From Bacteroidia bacterium (GTDB lineage Bacteria; Bacteroidota; Bacteroidia; Cytophagales; JAAEPT01), in the NCBI GenBank assembly GCA_030431525.1, contig JAUIJC010000003.1:1-64000 (forward strand): DNA of 64,000 bases, in the 5' to 3' direction. Below the pieces are notes generated by a model. The model saw only the letters and a program-made list of their open reading frames with translations, searched no databases and had not been told where the DNA came from. The position numbers were made by a program, and so were the translations under genes. Below are positions 38,401 through 44,412 of the stretch, piece by piece. Position 1 is the first letter of the stretch. Each line of letters opens with the position of its first letter.

Positions 38401-39941
38401 GTGCCCGTGTAATTCCATGATAGCACCACGCGGTCGGGGTAGAAACCTTTGGAGGCGGTGAACTCCTGAAATTGATTCAGGTTCGGGTTCAGGGCGATAG
38501 GGAGGGGAATTTCCTCGGAGCGCTGTTCGTTGAAGCACTTGCTTTTGACGGCGACCACATAGGCGTATTCTGAGCAGTTCAGCAGGTCGATGTCCGTGAA
38601 GGAGCGCGCCGATGAATCCAATGTGGCAATCAGACTGAAGGAGCCGGATTTCAGTTTTCGGTACAATTGGAACTCCTCGAATTTCCCTCCAAAATGGTCC
38701 CAAGTGATGGTCGCTTGGTCGGGGCTGATCAGTTCGGCCTTGACGTTCTCGGGCTTAAGAGGTATGCCTGGAATCTCGATGTTCAGACTGTTCGAGAGTT
38801 TGGAAACGCCACAGATGTCCACGCCACGCACGCGGTAATAATATCGGGTGTCAAAACTCAGCTCACCCCAGACCGAGTTGTCATCGGTGAACTTGTATTG
38901 GTTGGAGCCGAATTGCTGGACGGCATAGGCGTTAATCTGATGCTGTTTCAGGTCGGCACTGAAATCGGGGGAGAGGCTCCGCTCGATGATGTAAATGTCG
39001 GGTTTCTCAATGGGGTTCACCGTCCATGTCAGCAGGTTTGCGATGTCCGCCTGCGTGGTGGCGCATCCCTGTTGGCTTAGCTCCAGCTCATTGATGCCTG
39101 AAAGTACCTTGATGGGGGTATTCGTGGTTTCAAGGAAGTCGCTGTAGTAGGTATTTCCTGGAATGGACACCTTGGACCGGATTTCATACTTGTAGCCTGA
39201 GGCTTTGTAGGGCACGTTGTCCGTGTAGTCGCTGGCGCTGGAGGCGACATCCGCCACATGCTGGCCATCGCGGTAAATCTGGATGGTGGTTTGGTTACAC
39301 TGCTGGGTAGGGCGGTTCCATTTCAACTTCACACCTCCACAGACAGGCTCGGATTGCAAGGCCGTTGGTTCCGGAAAGTTCGGTGCCGTGAACACAGTGC
39401 TGTAGGTGGAGGTGAAATTGCCCCCGTAGCTTCCGCTCATGGTCACGTTCAGCGACTGCCCGTAGTCCGATTTTTTGATGGGAATCTCCACCTCGGCATA
39501 GAAGGCGATGCAGTTGAATTTACAGGCGCCTAAACATCCACCGCCATTTTCTGGCAGGTTGCCCGTTCCGCTCTTGTTGGTAAAGTTGTAGCCGTTATGG
39601 GCTTTCATGTACAGCCTCCTTCCGGAGCCACACGGGCTGTATCGCACCGAGGAATTCGAGTTGCTCAGCGACTTGCCCACCTCCACGGCGTTCACCCCGT
39701 TGATCTTTATGTAGTTGCCAGAACCGCTGTACTCCCGCCAGTTTTTAATGGAGAGTCCGCAGGCCCCACAGCTGGAAAATTGGGCGACCAGAAACCGCAC
39801 TTTCAGGGTGCCGTTGCATTCGTTGAAACTCACCTCGTGGATGCCTTTGCTCTGCGAAAAAGCTGTCCAACTCAGGGTGGTCATTAGGGCGAGAATCAAC
39901 CAAAAATTTTTGCTGGTCCTCGAAAGTAGCGCCTGCCTCAT
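29397..39941 (-). CDS. Giant LamG/FN3 surface protein with T9SS type A sorting domain (~3,515 residues)
   Basis: The start at 39941 (MRQALLSRTSKNFWLIL) gives a normal signal peptide; the GTG at 40001 would add an unlikely leader. From there: ~30-180 beta domain; ~185-590 FN3-like repeats ('GVKLKWNRPTQQCNQ', 'QATITWDHFGGKFEEFQLYR', 'RVVLSWNYTGTSSVSKFIIYR'); ~630-1160 a LamG domain split by a ~365-residue insert; ~1200-1500 carboxypeptidase-regulatory-like segments ('GYFEIAVPIGEHTI'). About 1500-2200 is unrecognised and includes a coiled coil. LamG domains follow at ~2400-2570 and ~2600-2780, then two copies of a ~100-residue domain (~3010-3120, ~3335-3430) around a 'GWSWVSFN/EWTWIGFV' pair. 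A type A sorting domain ends 'GVYYLNLRF ... TQKLLKQ'. It is likely a cell-surface adhesin or glycan binder. Confidence 0.92.
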   Translation of the reverse strand: MRQALLSRTSKNFWLILALMTTLSWTAFSQSKGIHEVSFNECNGTLKVRFLVAQFSSCGACGLSIKNWREYSGSGNYIKINGVNAVEVGKSLSNSNSSVRYSPCGSGRRLYMKAHNGYNFTNKSGTGNLPENGGGCLGACKFNCIAFYAEVEIPIKKSDYGQSLNVTMSGSYGGNFTSTYSTVFTAPNFPEPTALQSEPVCGGVKLKWNRPTQQCNQTTIQIYRDGQHVADVASSASDYTDNVPYKASGYKYEIRSKVSIPGNTYYSDFLETTNTPIKVLSGINELELSQQGCATTQADIANLLTWTVNPIEKPDIYIIERSLSPDFSADLKQHQINAYAVQQFGSNQYKFTDDNSVWGELSFDTRYYYRVRGVDICGVSKLSNSLNIEIPGIPLKPENVKAELISPDQATITWDHFGGKFEEFQLYRKLKSGSFSLIATLDSSARSFTDIDLLNCSEYAYVVAVKSKCFNEQRSEEIPLPIALNPNLNQFQEFTASKGFYPDRVVLSWNYTGTSSVSKFIIYRRELAYSNAFQEVDHIDAPAENWSDKDIESGQLYEYAIIALDCDLYKNFRPEFETVYKATGFSSEFGVINGKVTFQEGNAVQNVRITALPSNDIAQGNSIDLKEGTFTTSLLDKQGNNWLPSDQWSMGFWINPRDTLSGQSLLSLGNSGQFRIGMGSQQDEQLILTESQTQESPVYDRTALVALAQDSGTYVFSKASDQSIFGQLYLPDSSLILYEQDVAYALLEDDTLYNTNGKPSFLLRGDSIFAFDKKQVVGPMPNQLAGYLATDTIFETDASEVPKLIIENGKVYQANVLMKNFELGAPYARFTGDTLRYVQDPSYYGVLRGDTIYNDKDEPYHLYLNKDLYYLSKIAPNKYVRGDRFATFDDDNITTRYIISSKKVVATKGAQIGIIDGAKSVIASHVNAEVLYQINEAGYVFSSEIRSHSVLDLGALRYLKKGPWIFSASEPELLVGYMADNNVFYTVEKTYTYDYDPASGYIKGTDGTVIYQVVQNPNYHDLELYSITQRMEDITVEVPYDTITKPRSQLGFQLPNGNSIDLKGIYLNEYNHLYLTYQGGQLKVFVNGLLKDSAQIDLSTIERSQLTFGPFDGLLDEVSIWSKAKDQMTVYKDFQRYLGSGEENLIAYWRINEGVGEAIYDASNHISQTGIQFNEHHGQLSGNVKWSNAVPVSEQLSYTSYTDQHGNYTIEAVAFSGTGQNYTVAPIFNKHQFAPSNTVLFIGKGALVNNNVNFEDLSSFLVTGLVQYDPMLLGYTDRNDPNIEGCGVEGAFFLIDGEPLFKDGNLLKTDRNGYFEIAVPIGEHTISVLKNNHTFSVGQWPNENPHDFQDDVIGLKFYDNTTRKIIGKVVGGVNEGGKFAGFGRTKNNLGVTKITFQSIGKDCVTETVYTDSLTGEYEVELLPLLYRVSELKRVNGTAQQNRELRTLTEGTIPLNSDTLLLQETAESEKFEDGALDNIVDYHYVKDFIYRKPAEIVVKSGNDDPTQFGARRINVKLPNSEESAIILVDSSSFAFPVFQQDNWYTWNIKVAEQYQNVDNGAWYSNDVTEGDFRVENNISQDYKMIKLEEQARDSLGFFQYPFQAGNPNITYNRKRPERSYTWDIQFFGPGHQAWLYKGDIFRGYVLGSIAESQSDFYTVKKEDDDPLQMVDFVLRDPPGSQSYAYIEKGTKLEFASKYETTNSNQFSEEIGIGIGFEKLLFLTLVAKEKSMVGFQYEQQWTDERSATSVRTVETQRRIETSKEPRNAGHQSDLFVGRGVNIFTPVTRNVAVIPEEKCKNGCLDEVVYPNGHSVPYRIGKYKSIAVYINTAEETEFAYTAVQIEQEVKALEKTIGDITDTTTAEYNRLRNQINIWKQVLGHNELQKLQAINSTDTRKNYSFGAGAKIEESYNLSNSNQNTENFNYKASGGGYLDVYFEMFATSRLRVDYKNVTTSSVSSSTNQTDNAKVGYVLEDKDVGDKLNVEVILSGKNGRDEDLENFDTWQSVLRTKMIVDFTFANALAPVRGAFGTADPDAFDSLQVNADDYFNDYMYDPVYVLKGGRTSCPHEEEFSPKYIAYVDSANTDTTKISRGSYQRDQPGLRIEPRILTGVPADQRAIFDVVFENYNDEDSTRYYEFILDQRTNGNGATLRLDGERFIKGTKIPMSAGDQLDKKMTVRPIRGEYEYVDMVAYFYSPCQFDFGTDLDFQKDIFAVDTISVYFIPACPVAQVIAPSSNWVINKASGNVLTCEIQENNFFFDNHRKIKLQFKPAYGSDLDWVDIEIWSRDSIEVEQNDWQYFPIGNNYIVYDWDITPYDLTNGDYDVRWYFICEDGTESQSSISKGVIDKQSPYPFGAPQPADGVLSPGDEVLLKFNESIEIGKISQDNIIVEGRLNGEGLQHGTSTAYSSTGKDSTFIQDLNLLGNAFTMELWLNRTSSSGPQRILSHGLGEETFFSLDIGSNGRLLFSMNDNNSVESIHSIPLNDWTHVAFSFDPETDEVSLYINGQRTAFTSSFTEIYLGQGDLVLGGKHGGKSPFTGYIHDLRVWKKEKSEIEIASNFNNKLTGKEVNLLGYWPMDEGQGASLIDKAQDRDAVFNGTWQLLPESMSLKTNGSYLEYAGTVAYTDEADFTIAFWFKGNQPNQTSTLFSNGRGETAQGDSTWGNADSWAIKALPTGQIRVYNNGLVFNATDSNFFDNKWHHFALVVNRNGYTSAIIDGQLNKAEYGMTWSGFGGPAVNLGARVYYDSLTNKIVDEHFNGSFDELRIWGLARKQQQIERDMNKRLRNDKKGLDVYLPFEDYDSYLRTVVPHSGNIVEGKDSLFAQLNGTQIVAESPTIKSDPYPVPVHFNFSANGDQILIDLSVNDPAKIENTILDFTVSNIYDKNGNRMVSPVTWSAYIDLNQVVWDRREETLRKKVGEELSFEAYIQNEGGTIQDFELHDLPEWLIAIPSEGELSPKSVQKVTFYIHKDVPKGKYSEPIYLKANEGFNEVLNLNLEVFQPLPKQFNFNPADYTDSMTVIGQLEINGFLTNDPNDLLIATVNNTIRGRTSLDYISQYDKLFAKLTVYSNVKQGEEVSFKIWDADEGIIYDLPDVIFQGNTSKTIDFQSGSVLGSYSEPITFRTTGEVMHSLSIPSGWSWVSFNGISTKLERSSSLFNSVINNEGDLITDGLGRFDLYTKASNKWYGNLAGDNLSDKETGLDIGWGYKIFANSPKVINYSGPLADPTTVSIPIKANEWTWIGFVGGTKMKINEALSGLDATEGDMIKAQTQFAVYDANLGWVGSLEYLEPHTGYMIHCAKDNELSFPKYASLSGYSITKKALPPVDGLEDFSPDRYGNNMTVIAKVMDMESYVLSSGGALVAYKGDEIVGVATESQLENGLFFLTISGKESTNISFKLYDSEGNPYVIQEEIRFVANQRTGTLSAPMELHIGHPKSSVKVVPNPFNDAFTIELGEDRTGDVVITLITTNGQTVFIRSEDAGKSAITIDPSGASLSTGVYYLNLRFENETITQKLLKQ

Positions 39942-40157
39942 AGCGTGTGATTTTGAGTGCGTCAATGGAGAAAATGGCCTCGTGCGTTTTTCTTCTCGCA
40001 CATGACAAACCTATCTCCTGACCCTCAAAACGCAATTTTTACCACCCCTACAAACACCCTACAGGCGGAAATGATAACCAAAGGTTCACGGAATGATGAT
40101 GTAAGCTTTTCGATTGGATTGTTTGGGGGATGTATGTTGGGACATGGAAAAAATGGG

Positions 40158-40204
40158 GTGGAATCCTCGTCTTCGTCGGTAGGTATAAAACCTACCGCTA
40201 TGGA
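40158..40204. repeat. 47-bp hairpin repeat, family C, copy 1
   Basis: GTGGAATCCTCG precedes CGGTAGGTATAAAACCTACCG, a 7-bp stem-loop, followed by CTATGGA. It is repeated at 40311-40357 with 3 changes in 47 bp and lies 153 bp from it. Confidence 0.85.
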
Positions 40205-40221
40205 TGGGTTGCATTTCTGCT

Positions 40222-40283
40222 GTAGGGGCAGACCTGTGTGTCTGCCCAAAACACCGTGGGCGGACACACGGGTCCGCCCCTAC
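40222..40283. repeat. 62-bp palindrome (GTAGGGGCAGACC type), family D, copy 1
   Basis: GTAGGGGCAGACCTGTGTGT... (40222-40247) mirrors ...ACACGGGTCCGCCCCTAC (40258-40283), 26-bp arms with three G-U-compatible differences. A second 62-bp copy lies at 45605-45666. Confidence 0.9.
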
Positions 40284-40310
40284 ATGCCCCATATGAATCA
40301 AAAAAATATC

Positions 40311-40425
40311 GTGGAATCCTCGTTTTCATCGGTAGGTATAAAACCTACCGCTATGGAGTGCGCACTGCAAGCGTAGGCTGTTTCCATAGCGTCGGGTTTC
40401 ATACCCGACGTTTTCGAAAATCTCA
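40311..40425. repeat. Family C, copy 2 with an inverted, covarying arm
   Basis: The 47-bp repeat (40311-40357) is mirrored by TCCATAGCGTCGGGTTTCAT...CGACGTTTTCG (40383-40418). The mirror arm keeps a hairpin although its bases changed together (GGTAGGT/ACCTACC versus TCGGGT/ACCCGA). The ~30-bp unit that ends here (CCCCATATNNATCAAAAA, 40288 and 40436 regions) is also duplicated just before the next gene. Confidence 0.75.
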
Positions 40426-40462
40426 GCCCCTACATACCCCATATACATCAAAAACAATATCA

Positions 40463-42169
40463 ATGAACCCCCTAAAATTCCTCTTCCTATTCCCCCTTTT
40501 CCTCACCCTTCTCGCCAAGGCCACAACACCACCTGCAGTATCATTAAACCCCACCACCAATCGCTATTGCCTACAAGACCACGCCCTGTTTTTCACCACC
40601 ACCGACAGCCACCTCACCCCAGAACAAGCCTTGCAACACTTAAAGGATTTCAGGCCGATGTCCGAAATCCAAATCCAAAAAAACGAGCTGGATATCTGGG
40701 TGTCTGTTCATGTGGAGAATCCAGAGCAGGCGACGCAGACCATTTTCCTAAACGGACAGCAAATCGACCATTTTTTTCTGTATCAAATCGAGGAGGGGAA
40801 GCCCCGATTGTTGGGGCATTCGGGGCGACTGGTGCCCTTTGATAACAGGCCCGTGAAGGACTGGGGTTCGGTTATTTCCACGGAATTGCATGCAAATTCA
40901 CAGGCGCATTTCCTGCTGTGTTTCCGTTCCACCACGCACAGCTCACGGCAACTACTGGACTACCTCACCGTGCCCTGCATGAAACTCTTCACCGCCAAGG
41001 GCTACCAAGCCACCTACAAACTGTCCAAAAAGCTCCTGTATTTTTTCCTTGGCGCCATCTGCATCATGGCCATTTACAACCTGCTGATTTCCTTTTCCAC
41101 GCAGTATCGGGAATACATGGTGTTTTCCATCTACAATATTATTGTGGCCTTGGTGGGGTTAATCCTGACCGACCAACACATCGAATTGGGATTGGTCACA
41201 GACATTGAGACCGAACGGCATTTCCGCTACCTGCCCATGATCCTGATGGCGCCCATCTATATGGTGTTCACCAGTTTTTACTTGGAGTTGAAAAAGCGCA
41301 TGCCCGTGCTTCATCGGGTTGGGCTGGGGCTGACCCTGCTCTATGTGGTGCCCAGTGTGGCGGTGCTGTTATCTGCTTTTAAATTGGCCTTTTTCGCCTT
41401 CAATATCCTGACCACGGGTGTTGGTCTGCTCACCCTTTATTGTTCCACAAAGCTTGCACTTCAACATAGAAGCGCCCGTTTCTTTTTGGCTGGAAACATC
41501 ATCGTCATGATTATTCCGAGCCTTCAAATCCTCGCTTTTTTTAGTCTGGTGGAAACCAAGTTGATGTCCTACAGCATAATGGCCATTCTTCTCACTGAGA
41601 TTATGATTTTCTCCTTGGCCGTGGCCTACAAGGTGAAGGTGTCTCGAAAGCAGATGATGGAAATGGCGCTGGAGAACCAAAAGCAACGCCTGCATCTGGC
41701 CAGCGAGGAACAAAAACAAAAGGCACTTTCCCTAAAGGTGGAGGCCAAATCACGGGAACTGGTGTCCGCCTCCGTCCATTGGATCAATCTCGGCGACCGC
41801 CTGAACAAACTGGAGGAAAAAATCCTTGACCTCAAGGAGAAGAAGGAGGATTTCAGTCCGCAGGTCATTCTCAAGGAAATCAAGCAAATCAAGGGCTTCG
41901 AGGATGAATGGAGCGTCTTCAAGCTCCACTTCGAGGAAATGCACCCCACCTTTTTCGAGAACATCGAACGGCGCTTCCCACAGCTCAGCCAGAACGACCT
42001 AAAGCTCTGCGCCTTTATGAAAATGAAGCTCTCCAACAACGAAATCGCCATTATCCTCAACGTCACCAAAAAGGCCGTGGAGCAGGCCAAGCGCAGGATG
42101 CGGAAAAAAATGGGATTGGAAAAGGAGGGGAATATTTTGAGGGAAATTACTGAGGCTGAAACTTTGTGA
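40463..42169 (+). CDS. 7TMR-DISM membrane receptor with C-terminal HTH (one-component regulator)
   Basis: The ATG at 40463 starts a signal peptide ('MNPLKFLFLFPLFLTLLAKA'); upstream frame is repeat sequence. About 568 residues. The extracytoplasmic N-terminal half ('IQIQKNELDIWVSVHVENPEQATQTIFLNG') matches the 7TMR-DISMED2 type. It is followed by ~7 helices (7TM diverse intracellular signalling), then a coiled-coil (~390-470, 'EEKILDLKEKKEDF') and a LuxR-type HTH ('LSQNDLKLCAFMKMKLSNNEIAIILNVTKKAVEQAKRRMRKKMGL'). It appears to sense an external ligand and bind DNA directly from the membrane. It is transcribed divergently from the giant-protein operon, a likely target. Confidence 0.85.
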   Translation: MNPLKFLFLFPLFLTLLAKATTPPAVSLNPTTNRYCLQDHALFFTTTDSHLTPEQALQHLKDFRPMSEIQIQKNELDIWVSVHVENPEQATQTIFLNGQQIDHFFLYQIEEGKPRLLGHSGRLVPFDNRPVKDWGSVISTELHANSQAHFLLCFRSTTHSSRQLLDYLTVPCMKLFTAKGYQATYKLSKKLLYFFLGAICIMAIYNLLISFSTQYREYMVFSIYNIIVALVGLILTDQHIELGLVTDIETERHFRYLPMILMAPIYMVFTSFYLELKKRMPVLHRVGLGLTLLYVVPSVAVLLSAFKLAFFAFNILTTGVGLLTLYCSTKLALQHRSARFFLAGNIIVMIIPSLQILAFFSLVETKLMSYSIMAILLTEIMIFSLAVAYKVKVSRKQMMEMALENQKQRLHLASEEQKQKALSLKVEAKSRELVSASVHWINLGDRLNKLEEKILDLKEKKEDFSPQVILKEIKQIKGFEDEWSVFKLHFEEMHPTFFENIERRFPQLSQNDLKLCAFMKMKLSNNEIAIILNVTKKAVEQAKRRMRKKMGLEKEGNILREITEAETL

Positions 42170-42192
42170 TGTTACTGTCTTAATCGCCTGCC

Positions 42193-42852
42193 TTACAATT
42201 TATTTAGTTTGAAATCACTGCCATCTCTCTTTGGGGTAGCATGTCTAAGATTTGCATGATCAAATTTGAATGGAACCTGTTTTTGTATTTGGCCAATATA
42301 TTTCCAAAACTTCTCGTTTGGAGTTCTATAATCAAACCAAAGGTTTGCATTAATCTTTGAGTTCTGTTTGATCCAAACTAAAAATCGGCCTTTTCCAACA
42401 ACGCTTTGATTGTCAGGGTTGAATAGCTTGAAGGTGTAGGATAATACCAAGCTTGGAGTTTCAATCGAGTATTTTTGAAAAGGTTGATTGGCAATCATAA
42501 ACTCAATGAGTTTTTCTGTATCGCGCGTTTCAAAATCATATTCGCCCAATGACATTTCAATCTTTTGTTCCGTTCCAAACAAAGATCCAGTAGGTAGGTT
42601 TTTGCTGATTGGATTGAAATTTTTCAGCAAGTCATCTTTTATTTTAAGTAGGGGAGTGATGTCCTCATGACCATAAAAAGGTTTTTGAATGGAGAAGCTA
42701 ACTGATTCAGGTGAGTAGATATCTGTGTCAGTAAATTTTTCGAGAAAAGTAGATAGCTTTTTTACTGCATTCTCAATTTTTCGAGTATTCATTGATTGGG
42801 TTGTACGAGCCCATGGTGTGTTATATCTGATATGTGGAGACTTGTCATTCAT
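42193..42852 (-). CDS. Hypothetical protein in AT-rich four-gene island
   Basis: This ~219-residue soluble protein has no signal peptide (an inner ATG at 42792, MNTRKIENAVKK, is an equally plausible start). Features: 'IYSPESVSFSIQKPFYGHEDITPLLK', 'GSLFGTEQKIEMSLGEYDFETRDTEKLIEFMI' and 'VGKGRFLVWIKQNSKINANLWFDYRTPNEKFW'. It is convergent with the regulator gene (23 bp) and the last gene of a low-GC cluster running leftwards from 44188. I do not recognise the family; the cluster looks like orphan immunity-type genes. Confidence 0.6.
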   Translation of the reverse strand: MNDKSPHIRYNTPWARTTQSMNTRKIENAVKKLSTFLEKFTDTDIYSPESVSFSIQKPFYGHEDITPLLKIKDDLLKNFNPISKNLPTGSLFGTEQKIEMSLGEYDFETRDTEKLIEFMIANQPFQKYSIETPSLVLSYTFKLFNPDNQSVVGKGRFLVWIKQNSKINANLWFDYRTPNEKFWKYIGQIQKQVPFKFDHANLRHATPKRDGSDFKLNKL

Positions 42853-42940
42853 TGGGTTGAAATGATATTTAGAGAGAAAATTGTGGAGATTGAATGTACA
42901 AGCGCACCATACGTAACTTACAGTTCTTATTGTATCTCGT

Positions 42941-43372
42941 TTATTTTTTGTAATAATTAATGTATCCGCTGAAAGTCAGATTGTTTTGACTTGTTTCAAA
43001 GGCTACTACTTTTTCTATTTGATGTTCGTGTTTAAATATGGTTTTGATATTATTTTTTTCAATGAAAAACCATAATCGGTTTACGTCAAAACCATTAGTT
43101 TCTCCATACTCTCCTAAATCAAAATCTATAATGAATTCTAAGTCCTGATAACTTAATCCAAATCCATGTGGGAAGATTTTAAATCCTTGATTGTTTTTGA
43201 ATTTGTCTTTGTCATATTGGTCTTGACTCCAACCAATCCATTTATCTCTGGTCATTGGAGTTTTCATTTTCCAAAGACTAGTTAGTTGCTTAATGACTTT
43301 ATCTTGTGCTGAGTTAAAGTCACTTAAGATTCTGTAAAATTCTTCTATTTCAATTAATGTAGGAGGAATCAA
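42941..43372 (-). CDS. Hypothetical small protein (possible DUF6896-like)
   Basis: This 143-residue soluble protein has 'DLEFIIDFDLGEYGETNGFDVNRLWFFIEKN' followed by 'EKVVAFETSQNNLTFSGYINYYKK'. The 'GFDVNRLWFF ... FSGYINYY' core resembles a small bacterial family (I recall it as DUF6896) of proteins of unknown function, sometimes found beside polymorphic-toxin remnants. That assignment is from memory. It is AT-rich, 30 bp downstream of the next gene of the cluster, and has no membrane segment. Confidence 0.6.
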   Translation of the reverse strand: MIPPTLIEIEEFYRILSDFNSAQDKVIKQLTSLWKMKTPMTRDKWIGWSQDQYDKDKFKNNQGFKIFPHGFGLSYQDLEFIIDFDLGEYGETNGFDVNRLWFFIEKNNIKTIFKHEHQIEKVVAFETSQNNLTFSGYINYYKK

Positions 43373-43402
43373 GTATGTTGGTTGAATGCTAACCTTGTTT
43401 TC

Positions 43403-43729
43403 TTATTTTGCAGTAATTGAGTCAAAGTTTGGTGGCTTAATGCCAACCTTATTTGCTAATTGTGATATTTCTATTATTTCCTCTTTTTCCATACGAACGC
43501 CTGATTCTATAATGATATATATAAGGTGTTCATAGGCAAGCCCATTTTCATTGTGTTCTATTAATTCGTTAATGATTTGAGCGCCATTAAATATTCCTTT
43601 CTGATTTATCCTAGATTTGATTTCTTTATTGGATATGATTTTAGAATATACGTTGTTGGACCAATACTGAATGGTTTTCGAAGTATTATCCTTTTTGAAT
43701 AGTTGTTTTATTTTGTTCAAGTATTTCAC
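43403..43729 (-). CDS. Hypothetical small helical protein (MafI/immunity-like)
   Basis: This 108-residue soluble, mostly helical protein has 'MKYLNKIKQLFKKDNTSKTI' at the start and 'ENGLAYEHLIYIIIESGVRMEKEEIIEISQLANKVG' in the second half. The 'GLAYEHL...ESG' helix pair is typical of MafI/Imm-type immunity proteins, but the match is weak. AT-rich, spacing of 39 and 30 bp to the neighbouring genes of the same cluster, so co-transcription is likely. Confidence 0.6.
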   Translation of the reverse strand: MKYLNKIKQLFKKDNTSKTIQYWSNNVYSKIISNKEIKSRINQKGIFNGAQIINELIEHNENGLAYEHLIYIIIESGVRMEKEEIIEISQLANKVGIKPPNFDSITAK

Positions 43730-43768
43730 AAGTTGTTGGGTTATATGATTTGTTGTTTTTTTTAGGGG

Positions 43769-44188
43769 TTATTCAAGTCTTAATCTAAGTAATATGGTGT
43801 ATGTGTCTTTTTCGTTAGTATAACTGTTCATGTACACGGAGAATTCAAATTCTTTGCACCAAATGAATTTCTTTAAAGTAAGAAGAGGGAAGTACACCTC
43901 TTTCAATATGTGATTTCGTCTTTCTACCTCTAATTTCGTGTCGTAAATTTTTTCTTTGACAGCATAATAATATTCGCATTGTGAACAGGGGTGGTCATTA
44001 CCATATAAAATTGAAATTGTATCATTTTGTTTAATAGACTCTCTATTAAGGACAATCTCAATGTCTTCAGAAAGTGAGTTGTATTGTCCGATTAGTGAAT
44101 CGTTTAGATATATTGACCAATAATCTAAAGTGTCAGCATAACCAAACAATGGCAATATTGTTAAAAGTATTAAAATGAGCTTTTTCAT
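43769..44188 (-). CDS. Hypothetical secreted protein, first gene of the AT-rich cluster
   Basis: From the ATG at 44188 a signal peptide is clear ('MKKLILILLTILPLFGYA', ~18). The mature ~120 residues have two Cys pairs ('HPCSQCEYYYAVKEK', 'FIWCKEFEF') and beta-strand patterns. The gene is AT-rich like the three downstream ones and leads the four-gene transcript 44188 to 42193. It is unlike any family that I know. Confidence 0.6.
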   Translation of the reverse strand: MKKLILILLTILPLFGYADTLDYWSIYLNDSLIGQYNSLSEDIEIVLNRESIKQNDTISILYGNDHPCSQCEYYYAVKEKIYDTKLEVERRNHILKEVYFPLLTLKKFIWCKEFEFSVYMNSYTNEKDTYTILLRLRLE

Positions 44189-44412
44189 TTCTTTTGAATA
44201 ATTCATCATGGTGGATATCAATCAGACTGATTGATATCCAATGTTATAAGGGCATCCACAAAATAACCCCACTCGGATTAATCCCCAATTTCGGGCTACA
44301 TGGAGACGTTAAGTATTAGGAGCCGATTTAACCATTTCCCACCTAAAAGGAACCATTTCCCCAATATTCCCCCGAAATTTGTCCTTTCCTTGAACCATCA
44401 ACCTTAGAACCC

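Larger units (their letters stand above)
39942..40462. other. 521-bp divergent intergenic region filled with repeats
   Basis: The gap lies between the giant-protein operon (-) and the 7TMR regulator (+). The first ~200 bases from 39942 hold no recognised feature and probably the operon promoter. From 40158 on, the gap is a stack of repeats listed separately. An open frame that runs through it from 40238 is not coding. Confidence 0.75.

Noticed and set aside
29460-39880. Many open frames of 60-325 codons on the plus strand under the giant gene
   Set aside because: They are shadows caused by the GC-rich third positions of the giant gene; none has independent start sites or family-like products.
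40238-40462. Extension of the 7TMR gene to a GTG at 40238
   Set aside because: The extra 75 residues are translations of hairpin repeats, and a good signal peptide starts at 40463.
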